Source: Leptodontidium sp. MPI-SDFR-AT-0119 (Eukaryota > Ascomycota > Leotiomycetes > Helotiales > Leptodontidiaceae). Taken from it: a stretch of 64,000 nucleotides of DNA. The translations under genes and the position numbers were made by a program. Shown piece after piece: positions 1 to 12,868 of the stretch (the first letter of the stretch is position 1; every line of letters begins with the position of its first letter). The stretch lies in contig JAHLEZ010000001.1 of assembly GCA_020726505.1 (NCBI GenBank), forward strand, positions 2,852,001-2,916,000, given 5' to 3'. The notes under the pieces were generated by a model. The model was not told the origin of the DNA. It ran no database searches and saw nothing but the letters and a program-made list of their open reading frames with translations.

Positions 1-407
1 AGATGGACGTGCTGTTTCTGCTCGGGTGCGAGGCGAAATTTGATACTTTCTCAGTAGAGGTGTTGTATTGGGACCTGCGCCATGCTGTGCTAGAGCATGA
101 TTGCACAGTGGGCGGCATTTCGCAAAGTGTGTTTGCAAATCTCAAACCTGGAGCCATCGGGAAAGCTGACAGCTTTGAGGCTCGGTTGGCATTGCCTATG
201 TTTGAACGAGAAACATGGAAACGACCAATCTGCGGACCGCATCTATTGTGGTCATCGTATCATCCTAAGGATCCAACATTAGATGGCACACTGCGCCAAT
301 GTTTGATGTTCGGACACGGCATCGACTTCAACGTCGAATGGCCGCTTGGGTTGAATATATTTCCAACGCGTTCATTCCCCACGGAAGTTCTAAAGCGGAT
401 AGAATAA
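1..407 (+). CDS. Unrecognised ORF at left edge, possibly 3' end of a gene
   Basis: An open frame of 134 codons runs from an ATG at position 3 to a TAA at 405-407. It stays open to the window edge, so the true start may lie outside. I recognise no domain, signal peptide or membrane segment. Composition is ordinary for a protein (mixed hydrophobic and charged residues, two Cys in the last third), which is the only support for coding. It could equally be the last exon of a longer gene or a chance ORF. Confidence 0.25.
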   Translation, partial: MDVLFLLGCEAKFDTFSVEVLYWDLRHAVLEHDCTVGGISQSVFANLKPGAIGKADSFEARLALPMFERETWKRPICGPHLLWSSYHPKDPTLDGTLRQCLMFGHGIDFNVEWPLGLNIFPTRSFPTEVLKRIE

Positions 408-2230
408 TCACAGCAAATCGACGAACAAAGTTCGACCCCGAAAAATAAATTCCGGAAATATTCGGGGCCGAGCTAGATTTGATTTCGGCAAATCAATTGG
501 ATTTTATCACCACACCTCAGTTGATCTGGAATCATCTTATTTTACGCGGTTGCTTTGCTGTAGGCGTCTTGTCACTGTGGCCTGCAAGACACGCCACGCC
601 TGAGACTGCGGTCTCTCCAATCGTCTGGTTGCAGTCCGGCCACCGGCCCGATTTGGCTTTGGGCGGCATGAAACAAGTTTGGTCTCCAAGTCGAAGAACG
701 AAATCGGATGGAATTTGTCGAGTATTTCGGAAGTCTCCACATGGTCGGTTTCGCTGTATTCAGTTGAACAATCCTTCCCAGACCATGCACGTTCACACAA
801 ATAATCTTTTCTCTATTGGCGCGATGCTTGCTACTTTGACCAGATTTCCGCGAGAATATTTTGTTTGCGTCTTCGAGTTAAACACCGTTCTTGTTGCCGT
901 TTTATTTAACTATACTCTAGCTAATCTGAATTTGGAGGTTGAATGGGGTGACGCATCCAAGTGTGGATGATGTTGAAACGAGATTAGCTTCACGTGCCTA
1001 GTTGTTGGGCTCGGGCCAAGCTTAAAACATCGCGTGTCTCCAAGCCGCATTACCTGTGACAAGACTCCGAACACATTAGACTTTCGATGTGATCCCGGGT
1101 GGCGCATGCTTGATGTGCCATGAAAATCCCGGCTGCACTTCCTTTGCATCATGATCTGCCGAAGTTTCTCTCCCGCGCCGCTCATCTGTTGAAACTTCGA
1201 TCTGGTGGATGCACAGACAGACTTGGCCGTATTGGCATCGAGGTTGGCGATGCTTATTTCAGGCTTGAGATCGGCTACACATGCTCTGGGCCTCCAGCTC
1301 GACGCACTGAAGTATCTGAATTGATCTTGAGCATTTTGAACTCGTTGATTTTAGATTCATATTTTGGAACACTCTTCTCAAAGTATTAAAAAGTTTAGTA
1401 ACCCAAACGCAATCCAATATTAACTCACGATACTTTCTCGTCTACAAGTTACCTCGCAACCTAAAACCTTATACAGAGGAGTCAAAGTTCATCGAGAATA
1501 GCCTTGGACCAGGTTGACCCAATGGGAAACGTGGACGACCAGCCATGGTGGCTCGTTTGACGCCAAAAGATCGAAGCGCGTAAAAGCATGAATCTTCCCC
1601 CCGCCCAATCAACCATCTTTCTTGATCGGAGTGGTTGAGCTTCCGTCAACAACTACCTAACCCTAGGGGGATGTGAGGCTTCTCCACACTCCGTTTCGTC
1701 CATCATCCGTTGCGACCGACAAAACCTTCCTTTGTTTGAAGATCGGCTGCAAACTGAGACACGCTCCGGGAAACAGCACTCTCCGTCAATGAATGATTGG
1801 GCACAATTGAAGTCGTTGTGCTAGTCGACCTGATATTTGGCTGGCAACATATGTGTTGTGAGCCCGATTGTCCACCTTCTCTGCCATCCCTCCTCAGTCC
1901 TCATACAACAGATCCATGACAAATGTCTTAATAATGGAACATCGAGGGCTCTTAGCATGTTTGAGTTCCGATGATAACTCTCGATTTTCAGTCATCCCAG
2001 TAAGATGCAAGACACACCCTTCCCTCTCTACTAACGGACATGTATTAAAGCTGCTCGAATCCCCTCACTTTGAAAAGCATCAGCGATCAACAGTTCTTCG
2101 GTTTTATCTACTCTTGTCTTATTTATTTTCCTTCTACAGCCGTTTGCGATTGACTCGTGACAGCCTTCAGTCTTTTACACTTCGCAGCCTATTTTTAAGT
2201 ACATCTACCACTCACCAAACAACCGCAAAA
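408..2230. other. Gene-free interval upstream of the Egh16-like gene
   Basis: Open frames here are short, overlap on both strands and show no recognisable domain. The last ~300 bases before the next start are pyrimidine-rich and end in an A-rich context at the ATG, fitting promoter and 5' leader. I see no repeat or mobile element. Confidence 0.4.
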
Positions 2231-3093
2231 ATGCTCTCCAAGATCATTCTCGTTGCTCTGGCAGCATCCCCTCTTGTTTCTGCTCACGGCAAGGTCGCAG
2301 TTATGGTAGGTTCTCCGATCCTGGCCTCGCACTCATCAGCTAACAGTACCTCCAGACTGCCGACATGGGAGGCAACACCACCGCTCTCGGTATAATGGGT
2401 GGCATTGTTCCAGGGCCGGGCAGAAACAAGGTCACTGAAGTAGACACCACTGTCTTTGGCAAGGTCAACCCCATGAGCGACGGCCTCGGCAAGACTGCTG
2501 GCGGCGGCAAGAACACACTCGCAGGCATGTCTGCTGTCGTAGCACAGTCTGGCGACGTCCTCCCTCAAGTTTCTGACGGTGGATCTCTCACTGGAACTTG
2601 GCACACGGTTACTAGTGATGGAGCTGGACCCGTCACGTTCGTGATGGACACCACAGGTACAGGCGCCTTCTCCCAAGGAACAAAACTGCAAGTTACTCAA
2701 CAAGTTCCTGGTGTCAATGGCAACATCCGTGCACCCAAAGATCGTCGCTTCTTCCGCCGTATGCTCATCTCGGCCGGTATCGTGAAGCGAGCCACCAACG
2801 TCAACACTGACGAGCCGATGTCAGCTATCGTTCCAGCTGGAACCAAGTGCACTGGTGTCGTGAATGGCGTATCTGGCGTCTGCCTCGTCAAGATCGCCAA
2901 CTCAAACCCAGCAGGACCATTTGGTGGTGTCATCGCCATGCAAATGGCCGGCACTGGAGGAGTCGCAGCACCAGCTGCCGCATCTGCTACTGCAGAGGAC
3001 TCTGCTGCCGTTGAAGCTAGCGCGGACAACAGTGCCGTCCAAACCGAGGCTGATACCAAGCGCTCGTTTGTCGCCGCGGAGTTCAGCGCATAG
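2231..3093 (+). CDS. Egh16-like (GAS1/MAS-type) secreted protein
   Basis: Two exons, 2231-2305 and 2356-3093, separated by a 50-nt GTAGGT..CAG intron in phase 0, give a 270-residue protein. Residues 1-18 are a signal peptide (MLSKIILVALAASPLVSA), followed directly by His-Gly, the usual mature N-terminus of this family. The Gly/Thr-rich stretch after the intron, the central GTWHTVTSDGAGP block and the paired Cys around residues 180-200 match Egh16-like proteins, first described in powdery mildew and in rice blast appressoria. The last ~40 residues are Ala/Glu-rich. Family members are secreted or surface proteins expressed during infection or surface contact; their biochemical activity is unknown. 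An ATG at 2365 would drop the signal peptide, so the spliced start is preferred. Confidence 0.85.
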
Positions 3094-3779
3094 GTGGATG
3101 GGATAAGCGAGACTTTGGGAGCTCAACGTGGGATGTCAAGCTCTGGGGATAAGATGGAGGGGATGTGATTTACGATCACTTTCTTAGGATCGAAAGGGAA
3201 ACGTTCTGTGATCGTTCTTCTCTTTATACCACTGTACTACATTAGGACAGGCTGTACATTCATTTAATGTTGAAATTGATTTAGCGAACTTTTATTTTGT
3301 CTCTTTTGTACAGTACATGACAAACACTTCATCACTGCCTCTTTCTTGGCCGATATCTCCAATTCTCATCTCACTCGAAATCTCTCTTCACAATCTACCA
3401 GTCCACCCTTCTCTAGCCCCTACTGTCAGCAACATTTCCCGTTGCTTCAAATCATACAATCTCATCCACCCACGTGATAACCCCCCACTCTCACACTCTC
3501 CTCCCAATCACAAACATCCCAAAGCCACCCCCTCGCGCCGAGCCGTCTGCACCCAAGCTAGCCGGGACCCTCTACACCAAAAGCAGACAAGTCCATCAAC
3601 TGCAGAAGTCGACCCCTCATCTCATCTCAACCATCTGATAGCCGATCCTACATCGCGATAAGCTGCACCCCCAAAGCAGCCACCTCAGTCACTAACCTAC
3701 ACCTCATTATCCACACTTAAATCCCTCCAGTCATTATCTCTGCAAATTGCAGAAGTGCTTCCACAGAGCAGGAGGAACC
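3094..3779. other. Intergenic, 3' UTR then CT-rich promoter
   Basis: The first ~200 bases look like the 3' UTR of the Egh16-like gene. From ~3310 the plus strand is strongly C/T-rich up to the next ATG, typical of a fungal promoter/leader. A 114-codon open frame at 3317-3661 is explained by this pyrimidine bias and is not called. Confidence 0.45.
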
Positions 3780-5439
3780 ATGGCCGACCCATCACCCCCC
3801 AAGAAACTCCTTGTCATAATCGGCATAACAGGCAACCAAGGCGGTTCCGTCGCAGCACGCTTCCTCCACGACCCAAGCTACCGCATCCGAGGCCTAACAC
3901 GCAACCCATCCTCGCCAGCAGCACTCTCTCTCGCCTCCCAAGGAATCGAAATTGTCGCTGCTGATCTCGACTCCGTTTCCTCGCTCAAAGCCGCGTTCGC
4001 GGGCGCGAATCTCATCTTCAGCGTGACGAATTACTGGGAGCCGTTTTTCAGACCTGATGCTAGAGCTGCGGCGGAAGCGAAGGGGGTGACTTGTAGGAAG
4101 TATGCGTATGAGGTTGAGTTGCAGCAGGGGAGGAATATCGCTGATGCTGCGGGGAGTGAGGGCGTAGTGGAGGGACTGGATGGGATGGGTTTTGTGGCGA
4201 GCACGTTGAGTTATGCGAAGAGGTGTAGTGGGGGGAAGTATCAGGAGTTGTATCATTTTGATTCGAAAGCGGAGGTTTTTCCGGGGTAGTGAGTGCCTGC
4301 TTTTTCTTCGTTATGTATAGTTTTTCTCTTTGCATTTTTGAGTTTGTTTCCGATGTTCTCGTTTGATTATGTTGTGCATCTTCTTCACGAGAGTGAGGAG
4401 TTATTGAGTATTCCGAAGTTTGGATTTGATTATTTTCCTCTACTTGTCTTTCAGACAAGACTCATCACAAGACGCTGACTTTTCTGGAAATGGTGTAGTG
4501 TAGAGGAGAAATATCCCGAGTTGGCGAAGAAGATGAGTTGTGTGCAAACGGGATATTTTATGAGCAGTTATAAGCTGGCACCAGGTGCTTATTTCGCGAA
4601 GGTGAGTCTTGCAATCGCCTCTCATCTGTCCCTGTCATTGCACCTCTCGTCTTCGCGCTCTCATATTTGGATGTATGCAGTGGCGTGAGATGAGATGAGT
4701 TCAGAAGAAGATGATATCGATAATACCGCTCCCTTTCTTCATTCCTTCATCCAAACTCCTCTCCCATTCCAACCTGTCGACTCACACATCCCCAGCAACC
4801 CAACGACACCTACATCCAATCCTTCCCAACTGCCCCCCACCGCCTCCGTCCCCCACCTAGCCGTCAACGCCGACCTTGGGACCTTCGTTCACGGCGTAGT
4901 GCAAATGGGACCAGGAAAGCACTACATGGCTGAGGGCACAACATGCAGCTGGACAGACTTCGTAGCCACGTGGAGCAAAGTGACTGGCAAGACGGCTAGC
5001 TATCGACAGTGCGGCGTCAAGGACTTGGCGGACAATAGCCCGGATCGTATGTTTGGGGAGGAGATTGCTGATATGTTTGATTATTCGAGGTTTGTCTCCC
5101 CTTTCTTTATTCTTTGCTCTTGACTTGGGATATCTAGCTGGTGGTTTTTCTTGTCGCTTTTTGGGCGGCGGGGTGTGGGATGAATGGGATGTTTGCTGAT
5201 GAAGTACGTGCGGCAGTGATCCGGGTTATGATGGAGGCGATAAGACGTTGTTGAAAGCGGAGGATATTCGGAAGGTAAGCTTGCTTTTCCTGCCCACCAT
5301 GAACGATTGGACGATTGGTGTTTGTGGTGTGGTTTGTGCTAACTACCTACGTACCTAACAGGCAGGGTTCGAATGTCCGATGACGAGTCTGGAGGAATAC
5401 TTCAAGAACGAAGACTGGTCTGTAGTGTTCAACCAGTAG
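3780..5439 (+). CDS. NmrA-like NAD(P)-binding protein, apparent frameshift in exon 3
   Basis: Five exons: 3780-4288, 4499-4601, 4796-5089, 5217-5274 and 5362-5439, all with GT..AG introns (donors GTGAGT, GTGAGT, GTTTGT, GTAAGC). The N-terminus carries the Rossmann dinucleotide motif GITGNQGGSVA (residues ~15-25) of NmrA-like atypical short-chain dehydrogenases. These sense or bind NAD(P) and often act in redox-dependent regulation. Later blocks (HFDSKAEV, YPELAKKMS, PGKHYMAEGT, WSKVTGK) also fit the family. Exon 3 starts in one frame (QPNDTYIQSFPTAP) and continues after a run of six C at 4833-4838 in another (TASVPHLAVNADLG). Removing one C restores a 1041-nt frame (346 residues). So the copy is either frameshifted or carries a homopolymer sequence error. 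Confidence 0.8.
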
Positions 5440-5721
5440 AGAAAGAACCGCACAATCAATGCCTGCTTGAACGGATATCAAACCAGACCCAGGAGTTGAA
5501 GAGATGATTTATTGATTTCACACGTATATATGCATCTTGGCACATAAACAGACAGAGGTTATTTCATTAGCACCGTTTCAGCCTAGCCCGTTACCTAACT
5601 CGTTGAATCATCAACATCATATCATTCCGAAAATATGAAGCAGCTGCAGTAAATATAAAAGGCAATATGAAACGCCCCATCCATATACAACCTCCCTTTT
5701 GAAACCATATCATTCCCATCT

Positions 5722-7100
5722 CTAAACCTCTCCCTCCAATGGCCTCCTCCCCTGTAAAAACCTATACACAGTATACAGATGCAGATTCCGATCATTGAAC
5801 TCCATCTTGACTCTCTCGAAGACGACTTTAGCCTGTTCAGGCGTGTAGTTCAGGACGCGCGTGTAGAGGGCCATGGAATGTGCCTCGACGGACTCGTTCA
5901 TGTGCCAGCGTTCGTAGCGGCCGAGTTCTTTGAGTGAGGAGTCGCGGGTCCAGGGACCGATTGGGCACTGATTGGATTGATTAATACATGACTATACACC
6001 ACAGTTTCCATGAACTGAAAAAAAAAAAAAAAAAAAAATTTTGCGAATGAAGAAGAGAAAAAGGTAGAGGCAAAGGGGGGTAAAGTAAAAAGCGACAAAC
6101 CTTCACAACCTTCTCCTGCACATCCACGAACCCGGCCTCCTGCAACCACCTCTTATGATGCCTCCCAACATTCAACACCTTCCCAAACTGTGTACTGACC
6201 CTATTCAGCGTCTCGCACCACTCCAGCGTCCAAGGCGCCTTGGACATACTCTCATCATCATCACTATAAACCCAAGCATCATACTCCTGGACCTCAATCC
6301 ACGCGCCCCTCTTCAGATTCCCCAGAGCCTGCGCATACAATTTCGGGAAATCGCCCGTACTCCCGCTCAGACTGCGCCAGTGTATGTAATCAAATTTCCC
6401 TACCTCGGAGAACTCCCACTGCTGCTCGAAATCATCGACGTAGAATTTCACGTTGGGGGGCACGAAGCCCGGCTGGATGGGCGAGAGGTCGGTGCCGATT
6501 ACGAGGGAGCCCGGGTACTCGTCTGCAAATTCGATGGCCCAGATTCCGGTGCCGGTGCCGATGTCGAGTACGGTTTGGGGATTGGTGATGGGCGCTTCGT
6601 AGAGCTTGCCGCCGAGGCAGAGACGGTAGATGTGGTGCTGGAGGTCGAGACGGGCTTGTTCCTCTTCGTCGTTGGGTAAATAGTATTCCCCCTCCCGGAA
6701 GGCGTGGTAGCGCCGCCCGTTCTCATATTTATAATGTGTTATTGAGGAGGCGAGGGAGATGCTTGAGGATGCTACGGAGGATCCGTAGGCGGAGTCGTCG
6801 TCGTCGAAGTTGCCCTGGTGTTGGAACGTGTGTTAGTTGGTGTATGAAATGGGATGTCCCTCGGAGGGATGTGATGAGGGGGGACGCCTGCAAATCTCGG
6901 GGAGGGGGAGGAAGTACCTCGTCTATCTGCAGATGTGCATGGTCTTGCGGATTACTCTCCCCTTCTGTAGTCGGTGGCTGGGTCTGCGGTTGTGCGAGAT
7001 CTGTTATTGTTGTAGCTGCAGCTGAACCGGTATCTGCAGTGGAAGGTTGCACAGGCGGATGTGTCTCCGCAGTTGGAGATGATCGCGGGGAATCGGCCAT
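5722..7100 (-). CDS. LaeA-like SAM-dependent methyltransferase
   Basis: Three exons on the minus strand, 7100-6918, 6814-6101 and 5967-5722, all joined in phase 0, encode 380 residues. A Pro/Ser/Thr-rich disordered head (1-61) precedes a class I methyltransferase fold with motif I VLDIGTGTGIWAIEFA at ~143-158 and the acidic end of strand 2 (GTDLSPIQP) soon after. The YEN..Y..F..GEY.LPND block before motif I is typical of the LaeA/Methyltransf_23 group. Members include the secondary-metabolism regulator LaeA and many relatives of unknown substrate, so I do not assign laeA. The start at 7100 is chosen because it opens the disordered head; an in-frame ATG at 7163 would add 21 residues. No PKS or NRPS lies nearby. 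Confidence 0.85.
6018..6038. repeat. A21 homopolymer inside a methyltransferase intron
   Basis: Twenty-one consecutive A on the plus strand (T21 on the coding strand) lie inside the intron spanning 6100-5968. The pyrimidine side faces the acceptor, so length changes could affect splicing. It is also a likely site of length error. Confidence 0.9.
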
Positions 7101-10038
7101 GTCCGCAAAGATTTGATAAACCTTGGCTTCGTGAAAATCGCAATCCAATGAGATGAACTTCAATTGAGATGCAGTGAGGGGCGGTCACAGAAGTGAGGAG
7201 TACTGTACAACTCTAGAAAGCCACCCTCCCAAGTTAATGGCTTGAACGCTTGCAGCTGAGATGGATGGGGAACGCCCAAGCCCGAGACACGGCACAGTGG
7301 TTCTTCGGTGCCCGAAAGAGGGGCAGAATCAATGTCAATGTCAGCAGCAGAGTGGAGGTGTAGAAAATAAATACATGTCAGCCTCGTCTAAAAGCCTCGC
7401 CATATTAGAACGTCGTTTCTATGTAACGTCGCTCGAGAGAAAGGGGAGGGGAGTGCATGATGCACTGCATGGCTGATGTTGGTTTGGAAATGCTTGGATG
7501 AAGATCCCAACGGAAGATCCATCACCGGGGCGGGGAAATCCCACTTCGCCAAGAGAATTGAGGGGTCAGCGTTGGATCGTCGATGGCTGGCCACGATTTG
7601 GTTGGTGGCTGGGTATGTAAGGTTCATGATCTACAATCGAATGTTTTTGTTTCAGATTTGATAGAAAACTGTCAATTGGTATTGTGAATAGTTGATGAAT
7701 ACGTTGGTACCTACAGTCGATACTCAATTGTAACACTCCTCAGCCTCGGACAAGGGCAACAAGCCGCAGTTTACGAATGTTTGAAAGATTTGTTATTTTC
7801 TCTATCAAAGTGTTAAAGTTTCTTTTATTATTTATGTTACTAATGATCGTCATTTCTAAGCTCCTCACTCATATCTACATTTATCAATATACTTGAAGAA
7901 GGATTTCGGCTGTAGATCCGAGATCACGCTGACTCGAAATAGACAAACGCTGATCCGCTAGTGTATAATGAAATTGAATCCCTCGCAGTGCTTTCATAGA
8001 AGGAAAGAAAATAGGTATGCTATTCTCACGGTACAGAGATCGGCCCTCGCCTTGTATGTGCGGGGGACCGTACTTTTGTGTTTGTTCCGGTCATTTTGAT
8101 CTGCAGGGCATTTGTTTATTTTTCAGAGTAATTTGATTTCCGAAAATGCTTTAGGTGTGTGGCTCTCATTCTTGCCAACGGTTTCGAGCCAGTAACTTCT
8201 CAATTACTTCAGTATACTATCGCAATTTCCATAACTTTACCTAGCTTTAATTCTGCTCTGAATTGTGTTCAAGGGTCTGATTTCGTCATGATGAGCCCTA
8301 CACTCCACAAGTTTAGTTCGGATGGGATTCTACAGTAGCTAAATTTCAGAAAATTAACTCTGGAACGGCCGTGTAGAACTTCCGACTTTAAGGCAATTGA
8401 TGTGCTCTGGCTTAATATTGGGGCTTCTTTAAAGTCATTTGACAGGCGTGTGGGTATGGAGATAGCTCCGGCCTAAGCTAGTGTACCTTGAAGGCCACAC
8501 CAAGAACCGAATTCCCGAATTTGAATGTTCTAGCTTGGCTGCTATAAGGAAACGGATCCTAGATAGCCCCTACTAGAACAGGTTGTCATGACCATAATAT
8601 TTAGTTCCGTTTCGGATCAATAATTTGACTGAGCTACCGCCTGTTAGTGCTCGATGGGAACCGAGTTAGGAACTAGCAGCCCTATTAACATCATAGGTGC
8701 CAATTAATACATACTCTAGCCTTCGCACACACCGTTTCTGAGGTTCAATACATAGGTATCCAGTATCCAGTATTCTTGTTGCTGTTTGTTTCTCCAGCTT
8801 TCGTCTTTCGCCTTTTGCTCTTTGTTTAGTTCATCAGCTCGTCCCTTCCCTTTCAATAAGCGAGTCCTATCACGGGGGTGAGTAAAGCTAGGTGGGAGTT
8901 TCTATCAATCGTTCTCTAAATTAGTCAGATGTTACGTTGTCGGCTAGAGGTCCAATTCTAATTGGCACCCTATGAGAATGAGTCAACTGTATCTCCATCA
9001 GTGTGCTTTAAGTTGTGCATCGTGCGTTGATGAGGCTTGTTAACAGGACTTTGTTAAATAAGAATAAGTTAACCACAGTTAGACGAAACGTATCCCACGA
9101 TAATAGGCTCTTGAGAATTTTTACTCTTATTTTAAACACTATAGCTGGCCTTATATCCTCTTAAACTTTCTCCGGCGCAGCTGGGGGGTTTTTTTCCGTG
9201 TCCATCTCGGCAATTTGAAGTCGGAATGAATTCCACGCACTATCCGGAAATCTTTTATTCCAGTCGATAATCCATGACTTGTTGAATTTGATATTCGAAA
9301 TGTAATATGTCCAACGAGATTGATCATAGTATTATATAAGCTCCTGGCTTGACTATGGGCAAGTCATGCTGTGGTGCAACGGGGTTTTCGAAATTGTGCA
9401 ACTCCAGCTATTGTGGAGGTTTCAATATACCCAATTAGTTATTAGATTTATGAGGGCCATGAAGTGCCATCAATTCAAATAAAATAAGATCAAACCAGCT
9501 TATATGATCCGCCGTTGCCCTTGACTCCTTGGCGATTTGGATCGCTCGTTGGTCCGGCTTGCTCTACTGCTACATCATCATTTTCTTTTGGTTCCCAGAT
9601 ACTTCATTTCCGCCGTGGCCACAAGTATATGAAATTCGGTCGCTATCGGAATACTTCGGGGTCTAATTACAACGTCTACCATAGTATGATGGGTTCCCTA
9701 TGCACGTTGATGCTATATATGTCTAATAGACTCGGCTAGACGCGCCAGCTTCAACACCACGTTGAGCTAGATAAGTGTAAGTTATCGCACGATGATACAA
9801 TTGAGACTATTGTAATTGACTCTAGCGCAAACATTAGCAGAAATTGAGATATAAAAACCCCCGCCTCTTCACTTTTTCTTCTTCTTCTCTTTATATTCTT
9901 TTATACCCATCCACACACATCTGTTGAACCTTTGAAATCGACATTTTGCCTAGCAAACATCATCCATCTAACGACATTCAACGGATTTCCATTGTTCGTC
10001 TATTATCTTAACTTCTTGATCAACCGCCTCTCGCCAAA
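7101..10038. other. Long gene-free interval, partly AT-rich
   Basis: About 2.9 kb with no supportable gene. From ~7,700 to ~9,500 the sequence is AT-rich with stops in all frames and scattered TA-rich words, compatible with an old mutated repeat that I cannot identify. From ~9,850 a CT-rich stretch (cttcttcttctcttt) leads to the next gene and looks like promoter/leader. Confidence 0.4.
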
Positions 10039-11025
10039 ATGGAGGCTCCTGCTTTCTATTTCTCGGCATTTGATCAACAGATCGCCCAAAACACCACATT
10101 GGGTGTTCAAAAACTACAACAGTCTGCGCCAAGCCAGAGATCTCGCCAATCATCATTATCATCGCAGAGATCTATTTCGCCAAGACGATCACTCTCTCCT
10201 TCTCGTACACCATTATCAGAGAAGGACGTCGCCATCGGCAGCATCGTCTTCCTTCCCAAGGACGAGAACACTTCCATCCATTGTGCGCAAGCGGACTGCA
10301 AGAAAATAATCCAAGACGGCGCTTTCGAACATCCAGCCGTCATTCTCCAAATGTGGAAGTCTAAGGATGGAGAGCTTATGACTCTTGCCTGCACTGTAAG
10401 TTCACCCTCATGGCCTCGTTTATTAAGCGAGTGATGGGGAGCTTACCAAACTTAGATGTCTGGCAACCCCAAGCCTTGCCCACAGGAAAAGGCACGAAAC
10501 CTACCGATCTCCCTTCAACCTAAAAGAGAATCAACCACCGGATATCCAACCTACCATACAGACGAAGTCATGTACCTCGAAAAGGCTGGTACGCTATCCA
10601 AACAGACATACATCCAAGTCAAACATGTCTACACCGTCCCGCTTTCGAAACTCGCCCCATTCGGCCGGAAATTCGAAAATAGACTATCACAAGAGAGTTA
10701 CTCCTACCTCATGAGAACCATCAACCTTGAGAAAGCCCCATGGATCCAAACCATGGAGCTCGAAACGGGTACGCAGGGCCCATCAACCATTTCGACCACC
10801 CCAAAGGCCTGGATCCCCACATTGATGACCTCAACCAAAGTCGTCACACCTATGGCGGCATTTTTCACAGCGACTGAAAAGGCAATCTCCAAAGCATTGC
10901 CTGCCGCCAAACAGACTTCGGACGACACACCTGCACTCCAAAAGGGGAAGAAGGGAAAGAAGCAAAAGTTCACAGCTGTTGCTGGACATGACTTCCTCAG
11001 CAACATGGTCTGCAAATTCCAGTGA
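10039..11025 (+). CDS. Fungal protein of unknown function
   Basis: Two exons, 10039-10395 and 10456-11025, with a GTAAGT..TTAG intron in phase 0, encode 308 residues. The ATG sits in a good context (gccaaaATGG). Residues ~30-60 are Ser/Arg-rich (SRQSSLSSQRS, SPRRSLSPS), resembling a disordered, phosphorylatable segment. After it come a GSIVFLPKDE strand and an EHPAVILQMW block, then a region ending in a Lys-rich tract (KKGKKGKKQKF) near residue 290. No signal peptide or membrane segment is visible. The GSIVFLP and HPAVIL pair resembles the small beta-barrel cores of PemK-type folds, but I cannot support that and leave the function open. Confidence 0.65.
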
Positions 11026-12868
11026 TCCAACCATCGCGATACGAAATCAGCCTTCCGGATCAACTAACTCCTCATCGTCAAAGCTTCCTGGCGGGGAGCA
11101 CACACCAGCATCATCGTCCCACCCCTGAGACGACAAGTGCAACCAAAACCAAATACGTCAACGAGAACAGCAATGCCTGACATCATCGGAAACCAAAACC
11201 TGGACGTAGTCGACAGAGCTGCAGCAGAAGTGCGCACCAGCGACAAAAAAAAATAGATATCGAGTCAAACCAAACACACCATCAAATGAGTGCAAAGCCG
11301 CTTCAAGTACAAGCGCCCACAAATTGTGGTCTCTCCTCAATGGATCGAGAAGCTCTACAAACACAGCCGCGAAGTAAGCTTGCCCTATATAGACTTATTC
11401 GAGAAAGTCATACTGATTCCGCACTGTAGAATATCAACAGAAATCGCCAAAGCCCCGACGAAAAGAGAACATCAAACTCCGTCGAATTAGGGCACCCTCG
11501 CCGCCAAATATCAAAACCGGCACCAACGATCTTCATCAAGAATCAAGGATCAACAAACAACCAAAAATAAGATGTCGCGAGCTCCTCGCCATCGCCCAAA
11601 AGAATGCTCGAAACTTCAATTCGAACACAACAAAAGCACTCGCACTCGACCCGATAAATCACATCTTCCCTGTCAGATGAAAGAAAGACAGGGCCCCTCC
11701 ACCTACGGGTGGCGGGGGCTCACCATTGCCTTGCGCTTTCGCGTAGCGGTGGGCGTCAGTAGTCTCCTCTTCATCGTCACTTGTGTGATGGTGGGAGGGT
11801 GATGAAGCGAAGCAGGGCAGCACAACATGATATTTCTCCAGCCTTGTCCTGAGAAATGTTTTTAAATTTTTATTCATTGGTGATAATGATCCGTACATTG
11901 GGAAAGTCTTTAAACATATCACTTTACATCCTGTTTTACATATTATTGCCTCAATTGCCAAAAAAAAATTTTAAAAAAAAAGGGGCGGGGGGGGATACAT
12001 CAACCAAAACATGAACGAACTTGCCATATTCCACCGCTTCATACTCGTCAGGCTCTTGGGATTTCTTCTTGGATTCGCATTTTTCAATATTTGTCTGCCT
12101 TAAACATGGCCACAATATTGTGTTTTCGCCATTAGAGCTTATGACTAGGGCATTGGCAAGGGTTGAGGGCCTGGGGGTGCAAGGGCGGTTCGTAACCGAG
12201 CGGAAAGGGGGGTAGATTGCGAGCCCTCATCTGTAAGCCAACAATTCAAAAATTATTTCCTTAAGAGTAATTCCCAAAACTCCTATGATAATTTGGCTGT
12301 TAACCTTTCCGGTCTACTCGCCCCTACGCGGAAATCGTTCAAGATTTCAAGTCCTCAAGGTGTGCAATGCACCCGAAGTCCATTTCCGCGTGACTTTGCA
12401 GAGACATGTGCTCAACTTTGGCAACTTCAGTATAATCTAACGATGAGTTATGTGTATAATCGCGACATTTGTAGTAATTTTCTTTCCTCGATAAAAATAA
12501 CACAGGCTCGATCGCGTTAATTGCACTCGAAGATGATGACCCAGTCGTCCTCACCACAGATGTCTAGATGGGACTGCGTTTCCTCCCAGCCCAGGTTGAA
12601 TACCTTGTATGGAAGAAAGTTTATAGCACTCTCTAAAAACCTCTGTGTGTACATCGGTATGTTTCTACCATTCAAAATTACTGCCAATTCTTTGACAACC
12701 TGGTTTCGGATGGACACATGCATGCCGAGCGCTAATGCCAAGAAGGGTTCCATGATGACCTCATGATCATGACTTTCAAATCAACCATCTTTACGTGTAC
12801 TTGTTTTTGGTTTCTTGATATGAAACACAAAGAAACTTCATCTTGAGAAATCACTTCTAAATCACACC
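11026..12868. other. Gene-free interval
   Basis: Only short overlapping open frames without recognisable domains. It holds an A/T-rich block and an A-run followed by a G-run near 11,960-11,995. I cannot support any gene. The last 300 bases are the upstream region of the decayed hydrolase. Confidence 0.35.

Noticed and set aside
1868..2395. 175-codon plus frame containing the start of the Egh16-like gene
   Set aside because: It reads through the 50-nt intron and has a low-complexity 5' part; the spliced model with a signal peptide at 2231 fits the family.
3780..7100. NmrA-like plus LaeA-like methyltransferase as a secondary-metabolite cluster
   Set aside because: No PKS, NRPS, terpene cyclase, transporter or P450 is nearby; two such genes alone are not a cluster.
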